From the NCBI RefSeq assembly GCF_034424215.1, contig NZ_CP139960.1:5146001-5210000 (forward strand): 64,000 nucleotides of DNA, given 5' to 3'. This document shows positions 33,620 to 42,080 of this stretch, piece after piece. Both the position numbers and the translations under genes were made by a program. The notes beneath the pieces are model-generated. The model did not search any database. It saw only the letters and a program-made list of their open reading frames with translations, and was not told the DNA's origin. Each line of letters begins with the position of its first letter. Positions within the stretch are counted from its first letter, which is position 1. Source of the stretch: Niabella yanshanensis (GTDB taxonomy: Bacteria > Bacteroidota > Bacteroidia > Chitinophagales > Chitinophagaceae).

Positions 33620-34735
33620 ATGGAAAATGATCTAAAGCTTAAACTGGAACAACTGCATCAGCGAGTAGATGCACTCAAAGACCAGATCAATACCGAGGAA
33701 GCTACCAAGAACGCTTTTGTGATGCCCTTTATACAAATTATAGGGTACGATATCTTTAATCCTACCGAAGTAATCCCGGAATTTATCTCCGATATTGGCA
33801 CCAAAAAAGGGGAGAAGATCGACTATGTCATCAAAAAAGATGGTGAGCCCATATTGATAATTGAATGTAAACATTGGAAAGAGAAGGCCGATGCGCACAA
33901 CTCTCAGCTGCACCGGTACTTTCATGTTTCGAAATCCCGTTTCGGTGTTTTAACCAACGGACATGTCTATAATTTTTATGCCGACCTGGAGCGTCCCAAT
34001 ATTATGGACGATAAACCATTTTTTACACTGGATATTGCCAATCTGAAAGAATCTAACCTGAAGATCCTGGAGAATTTTACAAAACAGGGCTATAATCTGG
34101 ATAGTATCCTCGATTCTGCCGAGGCCTTAAAGTATATTAAAGCTATTCGTAGTGAATTTGAAAAAGAATTACAGGAGCCCTCTGATGAGCTGGTAAAACT
34201 TCTGGTTAATCGCTTTTTTGAAAAGCCATTAACAGCGTCGCGGCTGAGCACTTTTAGAGAATATGCGCGGAGGGCCATATCCAATTCCATTAATGAATCC
34301 ATCAGCTACCGGCTAAAAAATGCCCTCAGTATGAATGATAAGATTCCCTCCCAGCAGCAAGAAGAGACTATATTACCAATTGATGAAAATATTGAAACTG
34401 TAAAGGCGATTACCACGGAAGAAGAGGTAGAAGGCTCGCAGATTGTAAAAGCTATTTTAAGAGAGGTAGTGCCTTCAGCCCGTATTGCGTTCAGAGATAC
34501 CCAATCTTATTTCGGAGTATTGCTGGATGATAATAACCGTAAGCCCCTGGCACGGCTACATTTTAATTTTTCTAAAAAATACCTGGAACTGTTTCATAAT
34601 GGTAAAGACAATGGTGAGAAAAAACTACTGGAATCATTGGATGATATCTATAAATACAGGAAGGAACTTTTAGCTACTGTTGAAAAGTATCAACAAAATT
34701 ACCTTGTAACAGAATCCTCTAATACTGTATCATGA
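33620..34735 (+). CDS. PD-(D/E)xK protein of the type I R-subunit N-terminal / type IV restriction-like family
   Basis: A 371-residue protein with no signal peptide; the ATG at 33620 is preferred over one eight codons upstream. A helical start (LEQLHQRVDALKDQI) leads into NAFVMPFIQIIGYDIFNPTE. The nuclease core has the Asp of KIDYVI and the Glu-x-Lys of LIIECKHW, i.e. a PD-(D/E)xK active site as in HSDR_N-type domains. FGVLTNGHVYNFYADLE follows. The C-terminal half is helical with a small beta domain (VLLDDNNRKPLARLHF). Such stand-alone proteins are annotated as predicted restriction-like endonucleases; a methylase or helicase partner is absent here. It overlaps the next gene by four bases (ATGA). 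Confidence 0.85.
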   Translation: MENDLKLKLEQLHQRVDALKDQINTEEATKNAFVMPFIQIIGYDIFNPTEVIPEFISDIGTKKGEKIDYVIKKDGEPILIIECKHWKEKADAHNSQLHRYFHVSKSRFGVLTNGHVYNFYADLERPNIMDDKPFFTLDIANLKESNLKILENFTKQGYNLDSILDSAEALKYIKAIRSEFEKELQEPSDELVKLLVNRFFEKPLTASRLSTFREYARRAISNSINESISYRLKNALSMNDKIPSQQQEETILPIDENIETVKAITTEEEVEGSQIVKAILREVVPSARIAFRDTQSYFGVLLDDNNRKPLARLHFNFSKKYLELFHNGKDNGEKKLLESLDDIYKYRKELLATVEKYQQNYLVTESSNTVS

Positions 34736-35094
34736 ATCAATTTATTACGATCCTCATTTTTAGCCTGATAAGCCAGGTCTCCTGCGCGCAAAAAACTTTA
34801 TTGCATGTAGTGAAAACAAAGAATGGTACTGCTGTCAATTTGTATAGCGATAATACCTGGGACTATGCTAATGCTACACCGTCTCAGGGAAAGATGAGCG
34901 CGATCTCTTATAAATATGGAACGGCAACTGAAGGTAAGGGTAGCGCTGGTAATAAAACCGGTAGCACAAAAAAAGCCAACGGCAGCCGCAAACCTTCCTC
35001 TGGCAGAGTTTACCATACCGGTCCCAGGGGCGGCTGTTATTATTATACTGCTGGCGGTAGCAAAGTATATGTAGATCGCAGTTATTGTAATTAG
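34732..35094 (+). CDS. Small exported protein with PBCV-type basic adaptor motif
   Basis: A 120-residue protein with a signal peptide (LIFSLISQVSCAQ), a short beta segment (LLHVVKTKNGTAVNLYSDNT) and a Ser/Gly/Lys-rich linker. The C-terminal motif YHTGPRGGCYYYTAGGSKVY ends in DRSYC. The GPRGG-x-YY-x-x-x-G-x-K-x-Y pattern is the PBCV-specific basic adaptor-like motif seen at the end of many secreted Bacteroidota small proteins. Its basic, aromatic surface may bind nucleic acid or cell-wall polymer; this is inference. Translationally coupled to the restriction-like gene. Confidence 0.78.
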   Translation: MNQFITILIFSLISQVSCAQKTLLHVVKTKNGTAVNLYSDNTWDYANATPSQGKMSAISYKYGTATEGKGSAGNKTGSTKKANGSRKPSSGRVYHTGPRGGCYYYTAGGSKVYVDRSYCN

Positions 35095-35287
35095 GTTGGC
35101 TTGACTTATTGGGGATAGAAAGATGGTAAAACACAATGACGGAATTTAGTTCCAGCTGGTTGAGGAGTATTACTACTTGTGGCAGGTTCGTCAAGCTGTG
35201 GTATTTATTCCGACTAGCTGTTTTTTCAGCAGCCTGTTTGAACGGGATCTTCAGGTTTCTTTTCATGAACAACATAAAGCCTGCTTT

Positions 35288-35614
35288 TTAGGGGCTATTG
35301 TCTAAATCTGCTGCAATTTGCGCCCATTCTCCAGCATTGGGCATCGGCACACCAGTCTCGTAGGATGAAATTAACTCAAATTTTTTGTAGTTAAGCCGAT
35401 ACCAGGCGCTTCGCTGCAGATGCTGATATTCCTGCTCAAAAGCCGGCATGGAAATAAAGCGCCTGGCCAGGGTTTGGGGATCTTCTATCTTCATTAAAAC
35501 CCATTCGGTTTCATCGTTGGTAACCCGGTAGGCAATAATACCCAGGTGCTGAAAATAGTAAACCTGGGTCATGCGGGGTTTATTCGAGGGGCGGGGTGTT
35601 AAGGTACTGTTCAT
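35288..35614 (-). CDS. Hypothetical protein, about 108 residues
   Basis: No family recognised. The ATG at 35614 is chosen because the frame becomes protein-like from there (VYYFQHLGIIAYRVTNDETE; LARRFISMPAFEQEYQHL), although an upstream start would add 26 residues. Soluble, no signal peptide, mixed alpha/beta, acidic end. It is convergent with the adaptor gene at 34732. Confidence 0.5.
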   Translation of the reverse strand: MNSTLTPRPSNKPRMTQVYYFQHLGIIAYRVTNDETEWVLMKIEDPQTLARRFISMPAFEQEYQHLQRSAWYRLNYKKFELISSYETGVPMPNAGEWAQIAADLDNSP

Positions 35615-35951
35615 TGGTATCGATAGTATTTCAGCATTAAAATAGAGGACGGTACCGGGGCTGTCATATTGGTACTGCCTTTGAAAATGCACTGGTTAAG
35701 GGTGTAATCCGGAGAAAGAGATTGAAGGGCGATGCCGGTTTTTTTTAAAAAGGCAAAGGGGTATTGGCAGTTGGGCATAGTAGTGGGTTCTGAAAATAAG
35801 GTCTCCTTGGTAACGGGCCTAAAGGTAAGGGCCGCCTATGGACAGGAAACCGGGTATTTTCCCCGTACAGCGGATAGTGCGGTTGAAGGCTGGGTCCGGA
35901 GGCAGGCTTTTTAATCGAAACGGAAGTGAAAGAAGCTTGGATAGATCCGGC

Positions 35952-36545
35952 TTACCAGTGAACAGACATATTAGAAGCGGTCATTCTCAGCAGTTCCAGG
36001 TTTTCAAAGAACTCCTTTTGGGAGGAGCTTTCTTTCTGGCTTTGTACTGTAAAACTCAGCAGTATGATACCCTCTTTTGAATAAATATAATAATATAGTT
36101 TGTAGCTGTAAATGGTAGTGCCTTTCACTTCGTTCTGAGCTTTTAAAGTTACTTCTCCCGCTTTGCAGCCGTCTATAACCAGGCGCTTAAAACCCAGGTG
36201 GGTACCGGTATGGCGTGTGGCGGAGCGCAATTCTTCATCACTTAAAAGGAAGTCAATTGCCTCGACGTTAAGAACATTCTGAGCAGGTGTAAAACTTACC
36301 GTACCAACCAGGACAGTAGCTTTTTTTAAGACGCCGGTAATGACCGAGAAGTGACCGGCGCTGTAGCCGGTATCGACCACCCAATTGCAGGGCAGTTTTA
36401 TGCCAACAGACAGCCCGGGCCATTTTTGCGTTTTGGCAAATTGTTAACTACATTGCAGTGTATCAGCCAGGTTGCCCGCAACTGCGTTCCGGGCGAGTAT
36501 TAGAAGAAAGGGCAGCACTGCAAACTGCAGGATCTGGGGAAACAT
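35952..36545 (-). pseudogene. Secreted hypothetical protein interrupted by one in-frame TAA
   Basis: From the ATG at 36545 the minus strand encodes a signal peptide (MFPQILQFAVLPFLLILARN) and the first mature residues ADTLQCS, then TAA at 36444-36446. The same frame continues at once with QFAKTQKWPGLSVGIKLPCN and 160 further protein-like residues to the stop at 35952. No frameshift is needed: a single nonsense codon separates the signal peptide from an otherwise intact protein. It may be a recent pseudogene or a sequencing error. The mature part has a central beta-rich region (TIYSYKLYYYIYSKEGIILL). Family not recognised. Confidence 0.7.
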
Positions 36546-36727
36546 AAGCTGAAGCAGGCTGGTTCTCGTAAAATAGCGCACCTTTATTATGATGATAATG
36601 GTATTTAATGATGTGGCAATTTACTAATAGTTGTGGTTTTAGCAATAATTGCCATCCATCCATTTAAATAATCGTAGTTGTACTTTTATCAAGAATCACC
36701 CATTGATATATCGAGGTGTTACGCTCT

Positions 36728-37498
36728 TTAATCTAAAACTTCAATCCAGGCTGGGGCATGATCGCTCGCCTTTTCCCAACCCCTTACTTTCTTGTCCACA
36801 CCGCCTGACTGGAGGTTGGCCGCTACTATAGGGCTCAATAAAAAATGATCCAAACGCAGGCCGGCATTGCGCTCCCAGGCATGGCGCAGGTAATCCCAGA
36901 AAGTATAGATCGCTTCATCAGGATACAGGTGGCGCAGCGCATCCGTCCAGCCCTGCTTTAACAGGGTTTGATAAGCCGCACGGATCTCTTTCCTGAAAAG
37001 GGCATTCTCCAGGTACTTCTCCGGCTTATATACATCCAGTTCGGTGGGCATTACATTATAGTCGCCGGCAAGTATAACAGGTAGTTCCATGGCATGCAAC
37101 TTTTTAGCATGGCGGATCAGCCTTTTAAACCAGGCCAGCTTGTAATCGAATTTTGGGCCGGGATAAGGGTTGCCATTGGGCAGGTAGATGCAGGCAATTA
37201 CTTTTTCATAAGTAATCACTTCCAGGTAGCGACTATGCGTATCCGTACGGTCCCCCGGAAGTCCCTGACGCAGCTCCTGCATGGGTTGTTTAGACATGAT
37301 GGCTACCCCATTCCACGATTTTTGTCCCAGCCACAGGGCATGGTAGCCTGCTTTTTGGAGGGCTGCCTCGGGGAACTTCTCCTGCGGCGCTTTCAGCTCC
37401 TGCAGGCATACCACATCCGGCGAAGCCAGTTTAAGCCATTTCAATAATACCGGCAGCCGGCCGTTAATACCATTGATATTAAAGGTTGCGATCTTCAT
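36728..37498 (-). CDS. xth: Exodeoxyribonuclease III
   Basis: A 256-residue endonuclease/exonuclease/phosphatase-fold enzyme of base-excision repair that cuts at abasic sites and degrades 3' ends. Active-site landmarks are FNINGINGRLP, the metal-binding Glu in VVCLQELKAP, the GDYNVMPTELDV Asp/Asn, LRLDHFLLS, and the terminal SDHAPAWIEV His. It has the normal length for the family and starts with KIATFNINGI, so the start is secure. Stand-alone gene. Confidence 0.93.
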   Translation of the reverse strand: MKIATFNINGINGRLPVLLKWLKLASPDVVCLQELKAPQEKFPEAALQKAGYHALWLGQKSWNGVAIMSKQPMQELRQGLPGDRTDTHSRYLEVITYEKVIACIYLPNGNPYPGPKFDYKLAWFKRLIRHAKKLHAMELPVILAGDYNVMPTELDVYKPEKYLENALFRKEIRAAYQTLLKQGWTDALRHLYPDEAIYTFWDYLRHAWERNAGLRLDHFLLSPIVAANLQSGGVDKKVRGWEKASDHAPAWIEVLD

Positions 37499-37543
37499 GG
37501 GGGATTCTTTGTTTTAAAAACAGGTGCTGTTGCGGGGAACCGG

Positions 37544-37765
37544 TTGCAAAAGCAATGCCGCTTTGCAGATCGTTGGTGTGGAAGTTTTGTAATAGTGCTT
37601 CTTATGGATGATGGAACGGTTACCCGGCAGGCCAATTTGGAACGCCCTTTCTTATTGTTTGAAAACGGGAAACCTACGCACCTGTTTGCTGCTAAGGGGT
37701 CGGGTGACAAGCCCTACCAGGTAGATAAAACCTGGAATATGGTAATGCCTTTAAAACAGGATTAA
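37544..37765 (+). pseudogene. C-terminal fragment of a glycosidase-like gene
   Basis: The stretch RQANLERPFLLFENGKPTHL, followed by a Gly-rich loop and TWNMVMPL before the stop, resembles the last strands of beta-propeller glycosidases from Bacteroidota (LERPxxLFENGKPTHLFxA). Nothing upstream in this or the other frames continues the domain, since exonuclease III begins 45 bases to the left. This is a remnant rather than a gene. Confidence 0.5.
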
Positions 37766-37822
37766 GAAGGGTAATGGCTTTACCGGTAGCTTACCGGTGA
37801 GAACAACGGCAAGGGCAGAAAA

Positions 37823-37855
37823 AAGGCTGCTCTTGCAGAAAGAGCAGCCTTTTCG
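37823..37855. terminator. Bidirectional terminator
   Basis: A perfect 14-bp stem, AAAAGGCTGCTCTT with AAGAGCAGCCTTTT, around the loop GCAGA. It lies 25 bases beyond the stop of the minus-strand lipoprotein gene, whose transcript it should end. Its A/T-rich arms also suit the opposite direction. Confidence 0.92.
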
Positions 37856-37879
37856 AATATTATCAAAATATACAACAAA

Positions 37880-38470
37880 TTAGTCGATAGGGACGATGGG
37901 TGGTGTACCGGTAGAATTGTAGGTCTTTAACATTCCGGTAGGAACCAGGGCAAGTGCGGTATTATCCGGATTACCGTGAATCCTTACTAAATAGCCACTA
38001 AGTGTTCTGTATGCCCATGAGTTACAAAGTGAACCAGACGAACCATTATAATAAGAAGTGCAATAGTTCTGCTCAATGGTAAGTAAACTTCCACTGCCGC
38101 TGGTTAAACTTCCCCAGGCTGTATAAGAAGAGCCACAGGATGCAAGTCCTACAAGTGTTGTGTCACTACCCACTGCGTAATAGTGCGTAGGGCTTCCGTT
38201 CGGCAATGAAACTGAGTATAACTGGACTGTGGAATTACCCCATCCGAAAGTATAATCAGGCCCGGTTCCGTAAATCTGAATGGGACTGCTGAAAGAATAG
38301 TTGTCTCCACCGCCACCACCGGTTCCGGTACCAGGACCCGGGGTAGTGTTGCCCATAACTGCATCAACCTTTTTAATCTCATTTTCGTCAGCAACGATTT
38401 CATTTTTTTCTTTAGCGCATCCCCCAAGCAGTGTTGCTAACGCAATTGTTAAGATGGTGTTTCTTTTCAT
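37880..38470 (-). CDS. Hypothetical lipoprotein with Gly-rich linker
   Basis: A 196-residue protein with a clear lipobox (LATLLGGCAKEK). A charged segment and a Gly/Thr/Pro linker (GPGTGTGGGGGD) precede a Ser/Gly/Tyr-rich beta domain with four Cys that could pair as disulphides (LASCGSS, QNYCTSYY, GSLCNSW). No family recognised. Exported and anchored to a membrane. It has its own terminator and a long AT-rich upstream region, and so appears to be monocistronic. Confidence 0.75.
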   Translation of the reverse strand: MKRNTILTIALATLLGGCAKEKNEIVADENEIKKVDAVMGNTTPGPGTGTGGGGGDNYSFSSPIQIYGTGPDYTFGWGNSTVQLYSVSLPNGSPTHYYAVGSDTTLVGLASCGSSYTAWGSLTSGSGSLLTIEQNYCTSYYNGSSGSLCNSWAYRTLSGYLVRIHGNPDNTALALVPTGMLKTYNSTGTPPIVPID

Positions 38471-38766
38471 TGTTAATTGATTTTTTTTGTTTTAAGTTAT
38501 TGTTGGTCAGTATTTAATTAATTATTCTTCAAACTGGCAGGAGTTGAAAAAATACTTTTCTTTTATCGGTCATCTTATATAATAGGATAGAATATTCAGG
38601 ATATCCTAACGTACCCTTATGTACAGTTATTTGAGTTAGCTGCAACTATTAATAAAGAACGAAGAATATCGTTAGCGTTAATTTGTTGGATCATAAGTAT
38701 AGCTAAAATTATATTTCTAAAGTAGGCAAAATAACTCAATAATCCAATTTTTATTTTATTGCCGTG
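38471..38766. other. AT-rich upstream region of the lipoprotein gene
   Basis: About 300 AT-rich bases upstream of the minus-strand lipoprotein gene. A weak palindrome, TAGGATA with TATCCTA, lies at about 38584-38609. No gene is visible. Confidence 0.4.
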
Positions 38767-38900
38767 TTTGGTGTCTTCACCAACGATCCTGTTGGGCTTG
38801 TAATGCGTCTCGCCGCCGTTGGCGTCTTCACCAGCGACCAGGTATGCGGGGTAGCGATGCGTTCCCGCTGTTGGTGGGTGTTTTTATCAACGGTTCTGTA
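38767..38900. repeat. Three degenerate 51-52-bp hairpin repeats (TTGGTG-TCTT-CACCAA)
   Basis: Units start at 38768, 38819 and 38871. Unit one opens with the perfect hairpin TTGGTG-TCTT-CACCAA. Unit two reads TTGGCGTCTTCACCAGCG, where changes in one arm are partly matched in the other. Unit three is decayed (TTGGTGGGTGTTTTTATCAA). The second halves (AATGCGTCTC, GATGCGTTCCC) are also related. Placement between two minus-strand genes and the hairpin design resemble an extragenic palindromic repeat family. Confidence 0.75.
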
Positions 38901-38914
38901 ATGAGATAACCCGT

Positions 38915-39970
38915 TTATTTGCTCCGAATGCCTGCCTGGTAAAACCGGTTAAACGCTGCTATGCCCTCCTCCAGCTTTTTCGGGGGAACTGCTTTGGTTT
39001 CATCCAGTAACTGCACTTCGGCCAGCCCTGTTTTCCGGTTCTTTTGCCAGGTACCCACTATTTCATTGCCATATAAAACGACGGGTTTAAAAATACCGTT
39101 CCCGATAATGGCGCTATCCAAACCCGGGGGTAAAGCAATAGCCCTTCCTTCAGCGTACCCCACGGTATATTCATCATAGCAGGGCAGTAATGTAACAGCT
39201 TTCGTGGAGGGAGTTTTACCTTCAACACCCAGGTAGTAATACTTCAGATCATTAAATATAAATTGCTCCAGCTGGGGTCCCAGTTCTGCTATTCCTGTTT
39301 TGGCTTCATGGATGCCCAGTCCGCTCCACCAGGCAAAATCTTTTACCGTTGCAGGCCCGCGGGACTGAAAGTAGCGCTGCGCCAGTTGAACGATAGATTC
39401 CGTTTTAGAGAGGGCTGCAGCCGGCGGTATTCGCTGGTCAAAAAGGACATAAGTGTTTTTAGCGGCTCCATTGCATAACACCATTTCCAGCTCTGCCCGG
39501 ATAATAATTTGTGTGGTCAATAAAGAACTAATAGTTATACGCTGCTTTGATAAAGCCAACAGGATATCCTCCTTCGTAATTTGATCTGCCTGGTTGAGCA
39601 GGCGCTCTATGATTTTCCGGCACTTTTTAAATAGCTCATCGTTCAGGCCTTCTTTTTTATCAACAAACTGTGTTGCTTTTTTTACATAGGGTGCAGAAAG
39701 CTGCATCATCCACCGTATATCTTTGGAGTGCACCAGGTGCCAGGTGGGGCGCAAAATATGGGTTCTGATCAGTTGCCCCGAATGGATGGCGCTTTCAACA
39801 GCAGCCCGGCCGGGGTTTTTGAGCCGAAGGCCTGCTGCCCAGGTGGCCATATTAAAGTCCTGCGCCTGCATGGCTCCCAAATGAGCTACGGCATCCTGTG
39901 GTTTTTCGAAACGGGGGGATAATAAACCCTGGTTCTGCAAACGTAATTGTAAAAGGTCTCCTTTTTTCAT
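38915..39970 (-). CDS. AlkZ/YcaQ-like winged-helix DNA glycosylase (HTH_42 family)
   Basis: A 351-residue protein with the three-winged-helix fold of the HTH_42 family. The region GAMQAQDFNMATWAAGLR contains the catalytic-type Q-x-Q pair at residues 35 and 37, which in AlkZ-type enzymes unhooks DNA cross-links; the YcaQ branch has Q-x-D. Other landmarks are RTHILRPTWHLV, the SRGPATVKDFAWWSGLG wing and LLPCYDEYTVGYAEGRA. The complete length and motif suggest a functional repair enzyme, but the damage recognised is not predictable. Stand-alone gene. Confidence 0.82.
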   Translation of the reverse strand: MKKGDLLQLRLQNQGLLSPRFEKPQDAVAHLGAMQAQDFNMATWAAGLRLKNPGRAAVESAIHSGQLIRTHILRPTWHLVHSKDIRWMMQLSAPYVKKATQFVDKKEGLNDELFKKCRKIIERLLNQADQITKEDILLALSKQRITISSLLTTQIIIRAELEMVLCNGAAKNTYVLFDQRIPPAAALSKTESIVQLAQRYFQSRGPATVKDFAWWSGLGIHEAKTGIAELGPQLEQFIFNDLKYYYLGVEGKTPSTKAVTLLPCYDEYTVGYAEGRAIALPPGLDSAIIGNGIFKPVVLYGNEIVGTWQKNRKTGLAEVQLLDETKAVPPKKLEEGIAAFNRFYQAGIRSK

Positions 39971-40178
39971 TGGATTGAATACTGTAGAGATAAAACCGGT
40001 TTTTTATGAAATTGAATGCGCTTTAAATGTACATCAGAAAAACAGCACTACCATTTTTTCGCAACCTTTAATGCAGTAACAGTTTCTACTCACCGGCTAT
40101 GGACAACGGAAATAGTATCAACGCCGCATTTTTGTTATTTTTATTGGGATTTTAAAACATTCAAAACTTATTACGCTT

Positions 40179-40612
40179 ATGAAAAAAATAATGGCAGTGG
40201 TTATACTATGCCTGGCAGGCCTGGCCGTTTACCAGCCTGTGCATGCAGGCAACAGGTATGCAAAGGACACCATGCCTCTAAACAAACCGCCGCAACTGGA
40301 GAAAGATGCCGTGTTTGCAGGAGGAAAAGCTGCATGGAATAGCTTTGTGGCCCGGCATTTAAACGGCAATGTGCCAGAAATAAAGGAGCCCCTCCCGGCA
40401 GCTATATGGTGGCCGCCCGTTTTATTATAGATACCCTGGGCAACATCGATAAAGTGATGATCTTAAAAGACCCCGGCTATGGTATGGCCGATGAAATAAC
40501 CCGGGTCATTCAGCTGTCATCCGGGTAAATGGCATCCCGCAGTTGTTAAAGGAGGGGCAAAATAAAAGCCAAGAGAGCCCAGACCTTTACGTTTAACGTG
40601 GCGCAACAATAG
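40179..40612 (+). pseudogene. TonB C-terminal-domain (energy transducer-like) protein, frameshifted
   Basis: An intact signal peptide (MKKIMAVVILCLAGLAVYQP) and the start of a TonB_C-like domain (FAGGKAAWNSFVARHLNGNV) run to about 40390. The domain then continues in a second frame (VAARFIIDTLGNIDKVMILK; YGMADEITRVIQLS), a third (PGKWHPAVV) and a further one (KAKRAQTFTFNVAQQ, stop at 40612). Together these give every element of the periplasmic TonB C-terminal fold in order, with at least three frame changes. The gene is dead. Confidence 0.82.
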
Positions 40613-40901
40613 ATCCTGAGGCTGTTAGTGTAAGCGCCCGTCATTATATAAAAGCTGATTCCTTGTGTTCATCATTTTGGTGTTGCTGCAAAAAGGGTAT
40701 AATACCAGCCAGGCTATGCACCTATAATAATGCATACAGCTCATGTATTATTGCTACAGCGGGAGGGTTCGCACCCGGACCTCCTGCCTGTATTGGGAAT
40801 CATCATACGCCGTAGTGTTTTGGTGTTTTAACGGGTTGATGGGTCAGGAATAGTTTTATATTCAGTTACGGGAGGCTGCAAGGAGTATAAAGAAGATTGA
40901 T

Positions 40902-42080
40902 TTACCCTTCCCGGATTTGTCGATGCAACAGGGGATGATAAAAGAATCTCCTGGAAACCGATATCCATAAAGTAGAAACCAGCAGGGATAAGGCGGTAAT
41001 AGCAATACCTGATTTAAAAAAGCGATAGTCGATTACTCCTGCTTTATAAGCAAGCGACAGTACCAGGATGCCGAACTCACCTGTTTGTGAAAGAAGAGCT
41101 CCGCCATAAAAGCTTTCTTTCCATTGATACTTGAGCGCCCTGAAAGTCAAAGCCGATAAAATGCTGTTACTAACCAGCAGTAGCAGGGTGGCAAAAAGTA
41201 CAGTTGCATAGTTCGAAGCTATATACTCAACATCGAGGCGCAACCCTATGGAAAGAAAAAACAAAGCAGTAAAAAACACCTTAAAAGGAAGCAGCGATTT
41301 TTCGAGCCATCTAAAGGCTTTCATTTTACCGATAATAATACCGGCAATAAAGCTGCCCAGGGCACTGCTCATGCCTGCGAGCTCGGCGGCTACGCCAAAG
41401 CCGGTGCAGATGAATAGTCCTGCGAACACCTGCAGGTCGTGATCGCGTTGTAGTTCCGAAACAGGCAGGGGAAGCTGAACGTTGTGCCGGTTACGCATAG
41501 AACGGAATAGCAGGAACACCAACAGCGATATCGTAACAGGCAGTACCAGGTTGCTCCACGTAACCCTGCTATTGCCCAAAAATTGAAGCAGGATGATGGC
41601 CGGCGCCAGCAGTACATCCTGGAACACCAGCATATTCAGGATCGTTTTTCCTAAAGGGGCGGACAGTTCCCCGTTTTTACGCAGGTACTCCGCAACCACT
41701 GCCGTACTATTAAAAATAAACAACAGGGCAATAAGGAGAGTATGCACTATCGACCAGTGAGCCAGCCTGCCGGCCAAAACAGCAAAAAGAACGGAAAGTA
41801 TGATTTTGATCAACTGCATTGTGACGGGCCTGGCCAGCTGGCTACGTCTGTCGGGCACTTCTACCTCCATGCCCAGGAAAAACATAAGCAACAAAATGCC
41901 AATTTCGCCAATGGCTTCAATTTCTCTGGTGTTAACAATAGTACCTGACAGCTGTGGGCCCAGCAGTACACCGGCCAGCATATAGGCTACTATATAAGGC
42001 TGTTTAACCTTTCGCAATAAAAATATTAAAGCCAGTATAACCAGGCATACCTGGCATAAGGAAATCAAAAAGGCATTCAT
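40902..42080 (-). CDS. Cation/proton antiporter, CPA2 (Kef-type) membrane domain
   Basis: A 392-residue integral membrane protein with about 11-12 segments. CPA2 signatures include KQPYIVAYMLAGVLLGPQLS, IGEIGILLLMFFLGME, NSTAVVAEYLRKNGEL, MLVFQDVLLAPAIILL (Q-D motif in the exchange centre), and ALGSFIAGIIIG. The protein stops after the membrane domain and has no cytoplasmic RCK/TrkA-N nucleotide-binding domain. Its ATG overlaps the stop of a small upstream gene (ATGA), so the two are translated together. The exchanged ion, potassium or sodium, is not readable. Confidence 0.88.
   Translation of the reverse strand: MNAFLISLCQVCLVILALIFLLRKVKQPYIVAYMLAGVLLGPQLSGTIVNTREIEAIGEIGILLLMFFLGMEVEVPDRRSQLARPVTMQLIKIILSVLFAVLAGRLAHWSIVHTLLIALLFIFNSTAVVAEYLRKNGELSAPLGKTILNMLVFQDVLLAPAIILLQFLGNSRVTWSNLVLPVTISLLVFLLFRSMRNRHNVQLPLPVSELQRDHDLQVFAGLFICTGFGVAAELAGMSSALGSFIAGIIIGKMKAFRWLEKSLLPFKVFFTALFFLSIGLRLDVEYIASNYATVLFATLLLLVSNSILSALTFRALKYQWKESFYGGALLSQTGEFGILVLSLAYKAGVIDYRFFKSGIAITALSLLVSTLWISVSRRFFYHPLLHRQIREG

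Noticed and set aside
35732-35914. 60-codon plus-strand frame with a protein-like stretch (GYWQLGIVVGSENKVSLVTG)
   Set aside because: It overlaps no other gene but matches no family and lacks a convincing start; too short to support.
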